Assembly: GCA_963585895.1 (NCBI GenBank)
Contig: OY757939.1
Span: 24,665,722-24,729,721, forward strand
Length of the DNA stretch: 64,000 bases
Source: Sepioteuthis lessoniana
Taxonomy: Eukaryota > Mollusca > Cephalopoda > Myopsida > Loliginidae
Direction: 5' to 3'
The notes under the pieces were generated by a model. It had not been told where the DNA came from. It worked only from the letters and a program-made list of their open reading frames with translations, and did not search any database. Position numbers and translations under genes: made by a program. Shown here piece after piece: positions 51,895 through 62,312 of the stretch (its first letter is position 1; each line of letters begins with the position of its first letter).

Positions 51895-53560
51895 AAAATT
51901 GATGATGCACAAGGCCTTACACCTGAAAGATGACGGAAACTGTTTATATGTGTCAAAACAAGAAGGAAGAAGAGGACACGCCATCATCGAAGATAGTGTT
52001 GAGGCATCAATACGAGGACTAGAGGACTACTTAAAAAAAAAAATCAAAGAACGACTAACTGCAGCAGCCAGTTACAGAACTCACATTTAAAAAGACAAAC
52101 AATAAAAAAAACTCAACTAGGAAACAGAAATGTGAAGAAAAACAACTGTACGGATATTTCAAGCGCAAACAGTCGAAATCTCACACAAGAAAACCTGGAC
52201 AAAAAGCTATGAAAGGTAAACTTCGAAAGAGAAAGTGAATCTTTTCTAATAGCAGCACAAAAAACCCCCCATAAGGACCAACTATGTTAAAGCAACAATA
52301 GATAAGCCTTAACAAAATGGCAAGCGTAGGTTATATGGTGATAGATAGGAAACGGTTAATCACATTATCAGTGAATGCAAAAGACAAGTGCATAGGGTGT
52401 GTAAATCTGAGCACGACTTTGTACGAAAGGGGATCTACAATGAATTGTGCAAGAAATTGATATTTGGCCGTATGAAGAAATGTTATATAAACAAGCCCGA
52501 ATCTATCCAAAAGAATGAGATGCATAAACTTTACTGGGATTTTGAGATACAAACAGACCATTAAAGCCCAACCAGAAAACTTGAACGAGTGCTAATTAAA
52601 AAAAAAAATGAACATGCAGTTTAGTGGATTTTGCCGCCTCAGTAGACCATAGAGTGAAAATCAAAGAAAGAAAAAGAAGAAAAAAAAAACGACTAATACT
52701 TAGACCTTGCCAGAGTACTAAGAATGTTGTGGAACTTGAAGGTGACAGCAATATCATTTATCATTGTCGCGCTCGGAAAGGAGACTCGAAGAGTTGGAAA
52801 TCGGATGTTGGTTGGTTAGTTGGTCTTTTTATGATATATCAACCTTTGTAGGTTATTTAACACCAAATCCATTTCATGAAAATAGTTCTATTTCAAGCAA
52901 TTCAGCTTAGCATAAGTACGTAGTTTAAATGTAAGTACAGTTTAATCGTGAAAAACATTTCTATTTTCAGCAATTCAGTTTAGTCAAGCAGTTTTAATTC
53001 AGCTGATTCAGTTTAGTATAAGTACAGATTTTGTTTACACACAGTTAAACGTCCAAACAGTTCAATATTAAACAATTCAGTTTAGTGTATGTACAGTTTC
53101 AATGTCAAAAAACAGTTCCATTTCAAATAATTCAGTTTAGCATAAGCACGCTGTTAAAATGTAAGTACGATTTAATTGTCACAACATTTCTATTTCAAGC
53201 AATTCATGTTAGCATATGTATGCCGTTAGTTTTATTTAACCCATAGATAGGGTCCTATCAGGTGCTACCATTCTGGGCCAGAGTGAACCTGGGAGCTATG
53301 GCAATAAAGAGGTGCTCTGCATTCCCCGAAGTCCCAGCATTACTGGAACCTCACCATCAGATTTTTTAGTGTCATATCCAGGACACTCTGCAGAAGTGCA
53401 GTCGGTGTATTCTACAGCCCCAGCCAACTGGGCAATTGGAAATCGGGGGACGAATCGTGACTATTCAAACTGTATCATTTTAAAAATCGGCAAGAATACT
53501 GAGAACACTAGCTTTCATTCAGACTTGAATAAACTCGCCAGAAATGAAATAATGGATTGA
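51895..53560 (+). pseudogene. R4-like LINE copy 2, split by family L
   Basis: The frame at 51899-52090 reads MMHKALHLKDDGNCLYVSKQ, GRRGHAIIEDSVEASIRGLE, DYLKKKIKERL (post-RT region). Then come QLYGYFKR, SESFLIAAQK, TINHIISECK-like, CKKLIFGRMKKCYINKPESI, LYWDFEIQTDH, a gap, VDFAASVDHRVKIKE, and after the L insertion LEIGGRIVTIQT...SARILRTL. Removing the L element joins ELEIG to LEIGGRI through the duplicated target. Another copy begins right at the end of copy 1. Confidence 0.8.
52805..53435 (-). mobile_element. Family L with exact target-site duplication
   Basis: TTGGAAATCGG at 52794-52804 and 53436-53446 surrounds 631 bases: tail (TATGATATATCAACCTTTGTAGG), six or more internal repeats, and head ending CCAACTGGGCAA. 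The flanking coding text of the R4-like LINE confirms the exact empty site. This copy defines both ends of monomeric L: GTTGGTT repeats at the tail side and GGGCAA at the head side. Confidence 0.95.
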
Positions 53561-53569
53561 GAAAATGTA

Positions 53570-53863
53570 ACACGTTAAAACTACCACCGTTCCAGTATTA
53601 GTGAGAGCCCTGGGTATGATCAATAAAGGGATAAATAAGCACATCAACAAGATATCTGACAGTCCTCACCTATATGAAATACAAAAAAAAATTGCATTTT
53701 GCAGAACTATTCATCTCCTTAGGACAGTACAATCAACGTGACTGAAAAATATCACCTAAAAGAAGCAGCCAAAAGCATAAATACATAGAATGCATATAAT
53801 CATTTCTCTCGTGCTAGGTCTTGGGTAAAGACTCGATGAAGGATTGTTAAAAACTGAAAATTA

Positions 53864-53902
<39 letters not shown>

Positions 53903-53903
53903 T
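53570..53903 (+). pseudogene. Second RLE-type LINE, C-terminus and (TAA)n tail
   Basis: A plus frame reads LKTTTVPVLVRALGMINKGI, NKHINKI.DSPHLYEIQKKI and FCRTIHLLRTVQST, the region after the RLE of a different R4/Dong-like family from the one above. It ends in an (AAT)n run at 53862-53903, a typical LINE tail. Confidence 0.6.
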
Positions 53904-54150
53904 TACTTACTGATGCCGTGTTTGCTCAATTATATTAGCAGTCAACGTGCTACTCGGGCTTTGGCTATGTGGGTTTGAGTACATGTTCGATAATAAATCG
54001 TCCATGATGGTTTTTAGTAATTCGGGACAATAAAGGCTGGATCCAGCGTAATCTACGTAAATTTGATCTGAAGAAAAAAATAAAAATAAAAAAAAATAAA
54101 ATAAAAAAGTTCATCATCTTTGTATGAGATGCCTGAAAATACTCGGATTC
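53904..54150. other. Unassigned sequence
   Basis: AT-rich with an A-rich run at 54070-54108; nothing recognised. Confidence 0.4.
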
Positions 54151-54154
54151 GCTC

Positions 54155-54198
54155 ATATATATATATATATATATATATATACTCACACACACTCAGAG

Positions 54199-54259
<61 letters not shown>

Positions 54260-54295
54260 CTCACACGCACACAGAGGTACACACACACACACACA

Positions 54296-54356
<61 letters not shown>

Positions 54357-54358
54357 GA
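54155..54358. repeat. Duplicated (AT)n-(AC)n block
   Basis: (AT)n, a short ACTCACAC.CAC..CAGAGG.AC spacer and (AC)n occur twice in tandem (54157-54235 and 54236-54340), followed by (AT)n. The spacer is the same in both with small changes. Confidence 0.95.
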
Positions 54359-54596
54359 AAATAAAAGTAAGTTGTTATCGTCTTTATCAAAATAGAAAAA
54401 GGAAAAGCTTCCTGGTTTGAAATACTGGGGCTAATACGCTGCATATACAGATACATAGCCTTAACATGGTTAGAAAATTGTGTGCTGCCATTTTTATGAA
54501 AAATGATGGCTAAAATAATGTAGAATAATGTAGAAAATGTGTTGAAATTCTGGTGCTAACCTCAGGCAACTTGAAATAAGTTTGTGTATTTGCGTG
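54359..54596. other. Unassigned sequence
   Basis: No recognised element. Confidence 0.4.
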
Positions 54597-55582
54597 ACCG
54601 ACGAAGACAGAAAGAAAGAAGGAAAGAAAGAAAGAAAGAAAGAAAATATACGGAGAATAAGGAGTAGAAACCAAGATAGAAAGACTAATGAGGAGAACAA
54701 TACAAAAAAGAAAAAAAAAGAAAGTTTGAAAGAAAGAATGCTGTGAATAAGGAAGGATAAGAAAGAAAGAAAGGGAAAAAAAGTAAATATAAACCACAAT
54801 CCGAAGCTTGCGGGTTTTTGCGTCTGAAAAAAAAGAAAAAAGGAGTGAAAAAGGGAGAATAAAGTAAAGAAAAATAAAGAATTTATTTAAGTCAAAAGGA
54901 AAAAAGGAAAGAAGAAAGAAATTATTTAAGAAGAAAGAAAGAAAATATTTAAGTAGAAAGAAAGGAAGGAATGAACGAACGAAGGAAGGAAGAAAGGAAA
55001 ATATTCAAGAAAGAAAGAAAGATGAATGAATTAAAGAAACCCTGAATCTATATTATTATGCTGAGGTAAAGAAAGAAAAAAGGATATTAAAGAAAGAAAG
55101 AAAGAAAGAAAGAGTTAATATACAATACTATCCCAAAGCTTGTGCGCTTTGGTGTCTGAAAAAAAAAAGAAAAAAGAGGAAAAAAGGGAGAATGACGAAA
55201 AGAAAAAGAAAAAATACTTGTCAAAAGGAAAAAGGAAGGAAGAAAGAAATTATTTAAGTAGAAAGAAAGAGAAAAAGAAAGAAAGAAAAATGAACGAACG
55301 AAAGAACGAACGTGGAAAGAAAAATATTTAAGAAAGAAAGAAAAATGAATGAATTAAAAAAGAATTAAATCTATACTATTATGCTGAGGTAAAGAAAGAA
55401 AAAAAGGGTATTTAAGAAAGAAAAAAAGAAAGAAAGAAGAAATATTCAAAAAAAGAAAGAAAAAAGAAAGAAAGAAAGAAAGAAAAAAGGAAGAAAATAT
55501 TTAACCAGAAAAAAAAAAGAATGAATGAATGAAAAACTAAATCTATACGATTATGCTGAGGTAAGGGAAAAAAAGGGTATTT

Positions 55583-55614
<32 letters not shown>

Positions 55615-55849
55615 AGGAAAGAAAGAAAGAAAATATCTAACCAAAAAAAAGCAAACAAGAAAGAAAGAAAGAAAAACTAAATCTATACGATTATGCTGAG
55701 GTAAGGGAAAAAAAGGGTATTTAAGAAAGAAAGAAAGAAAGAAAGAAGGAAAGAAAGAAAATATCTAACCAAAAAAAAGCAAACAAGAAAGAAAGAAAGA
55801 AAAACTAAATCTATACGATTATGCTGAGATAAGGGGAAAAAGGGTATTT

Positions 55850-55881
<32 letters not shown>

Positions 55882-55907
55882 AATTATCTAACCAGAAAAA
55901 AGCAAGC

Positions 55908-55939
<32 letters not shown>

Positions 55940-55989
55940 AAAACTAAATCTATACGATTATGCTGAGGTAAGGGGAAAAAAGGGTATTT

Positions 55990-56025
<36 letters not shown>

Positions 56026-56052
56026 AATTATCCAACCAGAAAAAAAGCAAGC

Positions 56053-56088
<36 letters not shown>

Positions 56089-56379
56089 AAAACTAAATCT
56101 ATACGATTATGCTGAGGTAAGGGGAAAAAAGGGTATTTAAGAAAGAAAGAAAGAAAATATCTAACCAGAAAAAAAGCAAACAAGAAAGAAAGAATGAAAA
56201 ACTAAATCTATACGATTATGCTGAGGTAAAGGAAAAAAAAGGGTATTTAAGAAAGAAAGAAAGAAAGAAAGAAAAAAAGAAAATATCTAACCAGAAAAAA
56301 GCAAGCAAGAAAGAAAGAAAGAAAGAAAGAAAAACTAAATCTATACGATTATGCTAAGGTAAGGGAAAAAAGGGTATTT

Positions 56380-56411
<32 letters not shown>

Positions 56412-56465
56412 AAAACTAAATCTATACGATTATGCTGAGGTAAAAAAAGAAAAAAAAGGGTATTT

Positions 56466-56505
<40 letters not shown>

Positions 56506-56592
56506 AGGAAAGAAAGAAAGAAAATATCTAACCAGAAAAAAAGCAAACAAGAAAGAAAGAAAGAAAAACTAAATCTATACTATTATGCTGAG
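54597..56592. repeat. GAAA-rich higher-order tandem array
   Basis: Two kilobases of (GAAA)n are punctuated by a non-microsatellite word. CTAAATCTATACGATTATGC, or a close form, ends near 55065, 55386, 55560, 55700, 55828, 55967, 56115, 56225, 56358, 56438 and 56592 (11 occurrences). A second word, ATATCTAACCAGAAAAAAGC with variants, and GGGTATTTAAGAAAG alternate with it. Repeat length is about 80-150 bases from 55.5 kb on and longer before. A still longer repeat (AAGCTTG.G.GTTT..GTCTG) occurs at 54803 and 55136. Confidence 0.95.
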
Positions 56593-57120
56593 ATTTGTAA
56601 ATTTGTGTTCCTATTCGCGGATCACAGCCAAAGGCAAATTCGCAAATGACATGATCTTTTTGCATGTATATTGACTTGACCTTACATACCAATATTAACT
56701 ATGCAATGATTACCGTTGAAATCATTTCAGGTCGGTGGAAACCATCAAATATATAAAATATGCAATTTCCGGTCAAACCGAATGAGACATAGACTTTGAT
56801 ACGAAGCACGAAAATGTTTTGTTTTTTAACCCCATAAATGGCAGGACAGATGAGGTCAGATTCATGTTTTTGGACATTCCCAACTCTACGATGGATGTTT
56901 AGGGAAAAATAAACTTGAAGTTTAACCAAAAAACAATAGAATAAGAAACTGCATATAAAAGAGGTTCTCAAAAACTAACTGTAATATTTCTTTGTGCTTA
57001 AAACCCACTTTGTTGCGTATTTATGTCCTGTTAATATTTCTGTATCCCATAGAATTGCAATTTTTCAGAAGCTTGCTCGATGCTCCTGATTGCAAATGTT
57101 TCTCTTCTGTTATTGACTTG
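56593..57120. other. Unassigned sequence
   Basis: Frames at 56699-56971 and 56992-57219 carry no domain. Starts exactly where the GAAA array ends. Confidence 0.5.
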
Positions 57121-57134
57121 ATTTATATTTTAGA

Positions 57135-57657
57135 GCAGTGTCTCATCAACCGAGACAGACATCAACACACGGCTTGCAAAGACATGGACAGCTATCGGTC
57201 ATATGGATGTCAGACCTGACCGATAAAATGAAACGCACTTTTTTCCAAGCAACGTACGGATTGCAGTATGGATGCATTACATGGAGGCTAACTAAATGTA
57301 TGGAGAAAAAGCTTGATGGCACCTACACAAGAATGTTGCGAGCAATAATGAAGAAGTCCTGGCGGCACCACCCCACAAAGCAGCAACTACGGCCATCACA
57401 AAAACTATCCGAGTCAGACGAACCAGACATGCGGGACACTGCTGGAGAAGTAGAGACGAACTCATAAGTGACGTACTCATGTGGACCCCCTCACATGGAC
57501 GAGCAAAGGCAGGACGAAGAGCTAGAACCTACATACAACAGCTCTGGGCCAATACAGGATGTAGCCCTGAAGACATGCCGAAAGCAATGGACGATAGTGA
57601 AGGGTGGCGAGAAAGGGTCAGGGATATCCGTGCTGACGGTGCTACATGATAATGAAG
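57135..57657 (+). pseudogene. RTE-like LINE, 5'-truncated, with target-site duplication
   Basis: Two plus frames carry SVIWMSDLTDKMKRTFFQAT, YGCITWRLTKCMEKKLDG, YTRMLRAIMKKSWRHHP, then TKTIRVRRTRHAGH-equivalent, SHGRAKAGRRARTYIQQLW and NTGCSPEDMPKAMDDSEGWR, RVRDIRADGAT, stop, then TGATAATGAAG. ATATTTTAGA occurs at 57125-57134 and 57658-57667. The clearest C-terminus of the family in the window. Confidence 0.9.
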
Positions 57658-57667
57658 ATATTTTAGA

Positions 57668-58254
57668 TCAAGGATTAATTTTCAAATTTCAGACTTCAAA
57701 AAGTTCCCAAACAACTAATGTCCACCGACTACGACGATTATTTGAACAACATTTAGCATAATGAAAGATTATTACTTTTGAGGATATACGCGCCTCCCCC
57801 CCCAAAAAAAGCAAAAATAATAGAAGTCGTTTGTATAACATTCTTCGCTTTAATAACTGCTTCAGAGATTTGTTATTAAAATGATAGCGTAAATGTTGAA
57901 CTAATTATTCTTGTTGGTTTCAGAAGTCTCGTCGAAGTGGAATCAAACTATTAGGCGCTAGTCAACTAACTTAACTTGCAAAATGAACTGATGAATGTTC
58001 ACCAATCAGACATAAGCAAAAGGCTGCCCACTTCCACTTCAAACTTAGTTTATTTTATGCTCATAAAATCTCGCCATTTCACGTGGGCTTATCACGTTCT
58101 CCACCATAAAACAAGTCACGCCTCTTCCGTCCTTTTCTTCTTCTGGTTTTCGCGTGCTGGTAGCAGAGAGAGCACACCTGTTTCTTCGAGGTAAGATTGT
58201 TTGTGGCATTACTACTAAAATTATAATGGAAAGAAAAGGTAATACTACCCTAGA
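57668..58254. other. Unassigned sequence with candidate first-exon-like motif
   Basis: 58118-58190 has a pyrimidine start (CCTCTTCCGTCCTTTTCTTC), a CpG-containing stretch, then TTCTTCGAG followed by GTAAGAT, a good splice donor. No coding sequence can be attached to it. Other parts are unrecognised. Confidence 0.3.
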
Positions 58255-58385
58255 ATAACACTCAGTGTTATAAAGTACGGATCAAGGTGAGTGTAACTAT
58301 CCAGGAAAAGGAGTAGCGCACTCCCCTATACCTTGAAAAGGGAGCCTTAGGGTCACTCTCGATTACGGTCAGCCAATTTACTTTA
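58255..58385 (+). mobile_element. SINE-B 3' part
   Basis: GTTATAAAGTACGGATCAAG, AGGAAAAGGAGTAGCGC, AAAAGGGAGCCTTAGGGTC and CCAATTTACTTTAC match the family. The head is missing. Confidence 0.7.
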
Positions 58386-58392
58386 CTTGTCT

Positions 58393-58394
<2 letters not shown>

Positions 58395-58429
<35 letters not shown>

Positions 58430-58776
58430 TTCTACTTTTTAAAAAAATATACACCTTAATACATTTAGCGCCGGAGAGTGTCTTCAGTGATAAGTTTTGC
58501 GTGGGTCATTGGGGGAGTTTCGGGTATTTCAACATCATACTCCCCTCACCAAGCAGACCCACTCAGAGATGATCAATCTTTTTCGCAAAAATTCATTTGG
58601 TCGATTATAGACCACTCATCTTCGTAACTGATTGGTTGCTCTAAACAACCAGTCATGTGGGTGGCACTGTCTATTTTAGTGATCTGCGAGGACATTAGCA
58701 CCTTTTTAAACAATGGATTATTCGTAATTTTTCATTGGCACAACTTTGTCTTCTTGTCCAGTACATCACTCTTGCT

Positions 58777-58836
<60 letters not shown>

Positions 58837-59276
58837 CCTCCAACTAGATACACTGACCCGTTCTGTTCACAATATTTCTCCTTTTCATCAAAATATTTCT
58901 TTTTCCATTTCCCCCCTTTTTCTTTCTTTTTTCTTCTTCCTCTAATTTCTTCTTTCTTTCATTCTCTACGAATACAAACCAACTTTTTGTAGACGTTGAG
59001 TTCTCCTTAACTTTTTAAAAAAACTTCCTTTTATGACGTAATCATTTTCGAATATTTTTTGAATATTTTTCTGTGTCGTTCAAACTCTTTTTTAAAATTC
59101 ATAATTTCCACCCAGAAGATGACCTAAAATACCTTCTTCCTGAAATTTTCATAATTTCATATCTTAGATAATTTCATTCATATGGTCGAAACGCGTCGGT
59201 GGACATTTGACTAATATTTATTAATAAATGTTCTCATCCATTTAAATGTATTTTCTTTCCATTTTTTTACACCCCC

Positions 59277-59358
<82 letters not shown>

Positions 59359-59360
59359 GA
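58395..59360. other. Unassigned DNA with (TA)n tracts
   Basis: (TA)n lies at 58396-58428, 58779-58832 and a pure run of about 78 bases at 59279-59356. 59183-59215 (GGTCGAAACGCGTCGGTGGA) recalls the GAAACG motif of Penelope-like ends but lacks the CTGATGA part. No gene recognised. Confidence 0.6.
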
Positions 59361-59361
59361 G

Positions 59362-59785
59362 ACGTTCGTAGTGTAAAAATTAGGATTATATAAAAACGAT
59401 ACGGCAATCCAAGTTTAAACCCCGGGCAAGCCTGATTGGTATGAATCTTATAATTTTCCTTCCAGCTTTGGGTCAATAGTTGGGCTGGCTGGGTACTTTA
59501 AAATTAGCGTAGTAACCAGCCTAAAGAAGTAAAACGATTAAACCCTGTAAAAATTTGCTAAAATTGACCTTGTGTCGTATTCTTCCCGTACGGCAGGATT
59601 GGTAAATATATACTCTTGGGTAAGGTATACATTTAATTATTCTAACTGCAGTTATAGGTAAATAGAAGAGAAGACGGCTTTTTAGCTTTTATATGACAAC
59701 CGTTCTAGGAGAAGGAAAAACATTATTTCAAACATATTAAACTACGCTTATAATTGTTTTTCTGTCGTATTCTGCTCGTGACGTT
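59362..59785 (+). mobile_element. SINE-C copies, full and partial
   Basis: 59362-59620 has AAGTTTAAACCCCGGGCAAG, GGTATGAATCTTATAATTTT, AAAATTGACCTTGTGTCGTA and GCAGGATTGGTAAATATA. 59690-59785 repeats the 3' half (GGAGAAGGAAAAACATTATT; TTTCTGTCGTATTCTGCTCG). Confidence 0.65.
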
Positions 59786-59790
59786 TGTTT

Positions 59791-60287
59791 GTTTGGGTTT
59801 TATGGCATATCAACCTTTGTTGGTTATATTTTGCCAAATCCATTTTATACAAATAATCAATTCTATTTCAAACATTTCATTTTAGTATAAGTATAGATTT
59901 TTTGTTTACACTCAGTTAAATGTCAAAACGTTTTTATTTCAAACAATTCAGTTTAGTATAAGTACACAGTTTCAATGTCAGAAATAGTTCTATTTCAAAC
60001 AATCCAGTTTAGCATACAAAAACAATTTCAAACAATTCAGTTTAGCATAAGTACACAGTTTAGTTCTATTCGACACATAGATAGGACCCTATCAGGTTAA
60101 ACCACTCCGGGTCAGAGTGGACCTGAGAGCAATTGCAATGAAGGGGTACTCCGCATTTCCCAAAGCTCCACCATTACTGGAACCGCAACATCAGATTGTT
60201 TGGTGTCATATCAGGACACACTTTGGAGGGATTACCCCACTGCAGAGGTGCAGTCAGTGTATTCTACAGCCCCAGTAGACTGGGCAA
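59791..60287 (-). mobile_element. Family L copy
   Basis: Tail GTTTTATGGCATATCAACCT..TTGGTTATATTTTGCC, four internal repeats, head with CCACTCCGGGTCAGAGTGG, ending GTAGACTGGGCAA. Confidence 0.85.
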
Positions 60288-60299
60288 TGTTTATGCTGA

Positions 60300-60340
60300 G
60301 GAGCTGGGTAAATACACACACACATACACACATATATATG

Positions 60341-60385
<45 letters not shown>

Positions 60386-60600
60386 ATGCCGGAAGAAAAT
60401 TGCTCAATTCGTCGTTTGCTCTCGAGTTTAGATTATATCATTTTGTATTTTGACAATATTTTTTGAGTTAAACGAGTAAAAGCAATAAAAATAATTCCAT
60501 CTGAATAATAATAATAATAATAATAAGAAGAAGAAGAAGAAGAAGAAGAACAAGAACAAGAACAAGAACAAGAAGAATAAGGATAATAAAAAAAAGCCAA
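60300..60600. repeat. (AC)n-(AT)n-(GT)n and (AAT/AAG)n
   Basis: A symmetric compound microsatellite lies at 60312-60388 and an (AAT)n-(AAG)n-(AAC)n tract at 60505-60575. Confidence 0.95.
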
Positions 60601-60659
60601 ATGTACTTATACGAAAAATAGCGGGAAATAAAGAAGTCGATGCGCATAAAGAAATGAAA

Positions 60660-61200
60660 ATAAGCACAGTCAGCCGGAACAGTATCGGAATAACAATGTC
60701 GGTAATATCGGAATTATATTCAGGAAGTCGAAATGAGGTCCGATCGGCACGAAGACGTCGTATATTGTTCTAATGCACTCTCCATTGGCAGGAACTGTTG
60801 TTTAGGAATTCACAGATTATGCAAATTAACCTGCATAAAAACTGGCTGCCCCCACCCCTTCTGTTTTCCTTTTAGGCGAACGAGACCTCTGCACCCATTT
60901 CATCCTACCGCAAAAGCAAACACGCATGCGCAACGCGCATCCGAGCCTGCATACGCTAAAATATGTGTCTGTATACAAAGATAAACGCGTACGTCACAAA
61001 TGGGGGGGGACGAAGTAAGATCGATATTCTTTCGTGATCGGATTTAGAATACATTAACGGAGATTTCGTCGGAATCTGGAGATATTTTATCCGCTTAATC
61101 GAATGCTGTACATAGTCTCCAATCGATTTTTTTCTAAACGTACATAGGCACATAGACTTGCGCCTATAAAATCAGACCGTTCAGTCGGTGTGACTAAGAA
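60660..61200. promoter_or_regulatory. CpG-rich unique patch, candidate regulatory region
   Basis: CpG-containing words are dense (TCGGCACGAAGACGTCGTA; ACGCATGCGCAACGCGC; AACGCGTACGTCAC) compared with flanks. An exact octamer ATGCAAAT (POU-factor type) lies at 60819-60826 and GCCTATAAAATCAG with a TCAGTC initiator-like site at 61163-61186. The TATA-to-initiator distance (about 18 bases) is shorter than usual. No repeat family recognised. It could be a promoter, an LTR or unrelated. Confidence 0.3.
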
Positions 61201-61670
61201 TCAGCTGATTGTATACCTTCTTCCAAAAAAAAAGGACTGTCCTTGGTATGGCAATGTTGGGAAACTAAACAGAGTGGTCTCCCTTGTCAAAAGGGTTGAA
61301 CAACTCTCCTACGTCGTGTGATGGGATAAACTGGAATCCCCAGCCTCTTTCACGAACAGGGCTTGAGAAGAGCGGTTGTAGTGGTTTGCTCCTCATGGGG
61401 TCTTCCTTCTTTATATTCAAGACCTGAGAGAAGTAAGAGGTTTCCACCTTTTGACTGTACGGGCTTGTCTGTTTGTTCCTTCAATGCTTGTGATTCTTAT
61501 ATTGTCTGAGATGGGAACTTAGTTCTCAACTTGTATAATTTAAATGTCTTATTATATTAATTGACTTGTTATCTTTGCTCATGAATATTGTATTAAGTTA
61601 CTCTCTTTGGGATAACCGAATGCATCATAAGAGACGGGGTGTTATTTACGAGTCAAGACCTCGTTAAAAT
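61201..61670. other. Unassigned sequence with a 60-codon minus frame
   Basis: The frame at 61265-61447 (METSYFSQVLNIKKEDPM..., ending FNPFDKGDHSV) has balanced amino-acid use unlike the microsatellite frames, but no family is recognised and no splice context is clear. Confidence 0.2.
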
Positions 61671-61674
61671 CTGT

Positions 61675-61945
61675 TGTAAGATAGCCAACATCTCGTGCTG
61701 ATGGTTCAGTTTTAGAGACCGGGGAAGTAGGTAGTTCCTCTTTAATGTCATTAATTCCTGGTCCACTATGACCCAGAGTGATATACATCCTCGCAACCCC
61801 TCAATCACGGACAGGATGCCACACAAAGTCATTTTTTAACCGAAGTACAATTGTTTGACTTCAGTGTTTTTCATCTCTTCGATTGGCTGCCTTCCCAACG
61901 CTGAAGAACCCACACTGCCCTACTATTGACTCATAGTTGGAGGTA
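61675..61945. mobile_element. L head remnant and SINE-C fragment
   Basis: 61675-61790 (plus) has TCCTGGTCCACTATGACCCAG and upstream L head text. 61880-61940 (minus) has AGTAGGGCAGTGTGGGTTCT, the SINE-C middle. Confidence 0.5.
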
Positions 61946-62306
61946 AACAAACGGCTTAACACCTTTAACTAAGGCAATTGTGAGAATTGAAACTGATACG
62001 TTTTTACGAAAAAAGAAAACGAAACTGAAAAGAGACGGACTCGTGGGTGTACAACAAAACAATTAGGCTTATCAACTACAGACAGAGACATGCGTCTATC
62101 GATCAGGGAAATAACTGCTTTAACCTTGTGTGCACCAATCAAATGTACGCCCACTATTTGCCATGGTGAATTCAAGTCACACGTGTCTACATTCTTCTGG
62201 CCCCTACAATCCCACAATGCATTGTCAATTGGAGGCAACTCCATTTTATACATTTTTATAACTTTGATATTTTTTCGTTTGGTCTGATCCTTAACAGAAA
62301 CACAAC
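61946..62306. other. Unassigned sequence
   Basis: CTACAATCCCACAATGC at 62204-62220 is close to the ZNF143-type promoter element (CTACAATTCCCAGAATGC). No gene recognised. Confidence 0.3.
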
Positions 62307-62312
62307 AAGCTT

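Noticed and set aside
54053-54456. Several 85-100-codon frames (CVCV, THTH, YIYI)
   Set aside because: Translations of (AC)n and (AT)n.
59183-59215. Third Penelope-like hammerhead end
   Set aside because: The GGTCGAAACG part fits but the CTGATGA core is missing.
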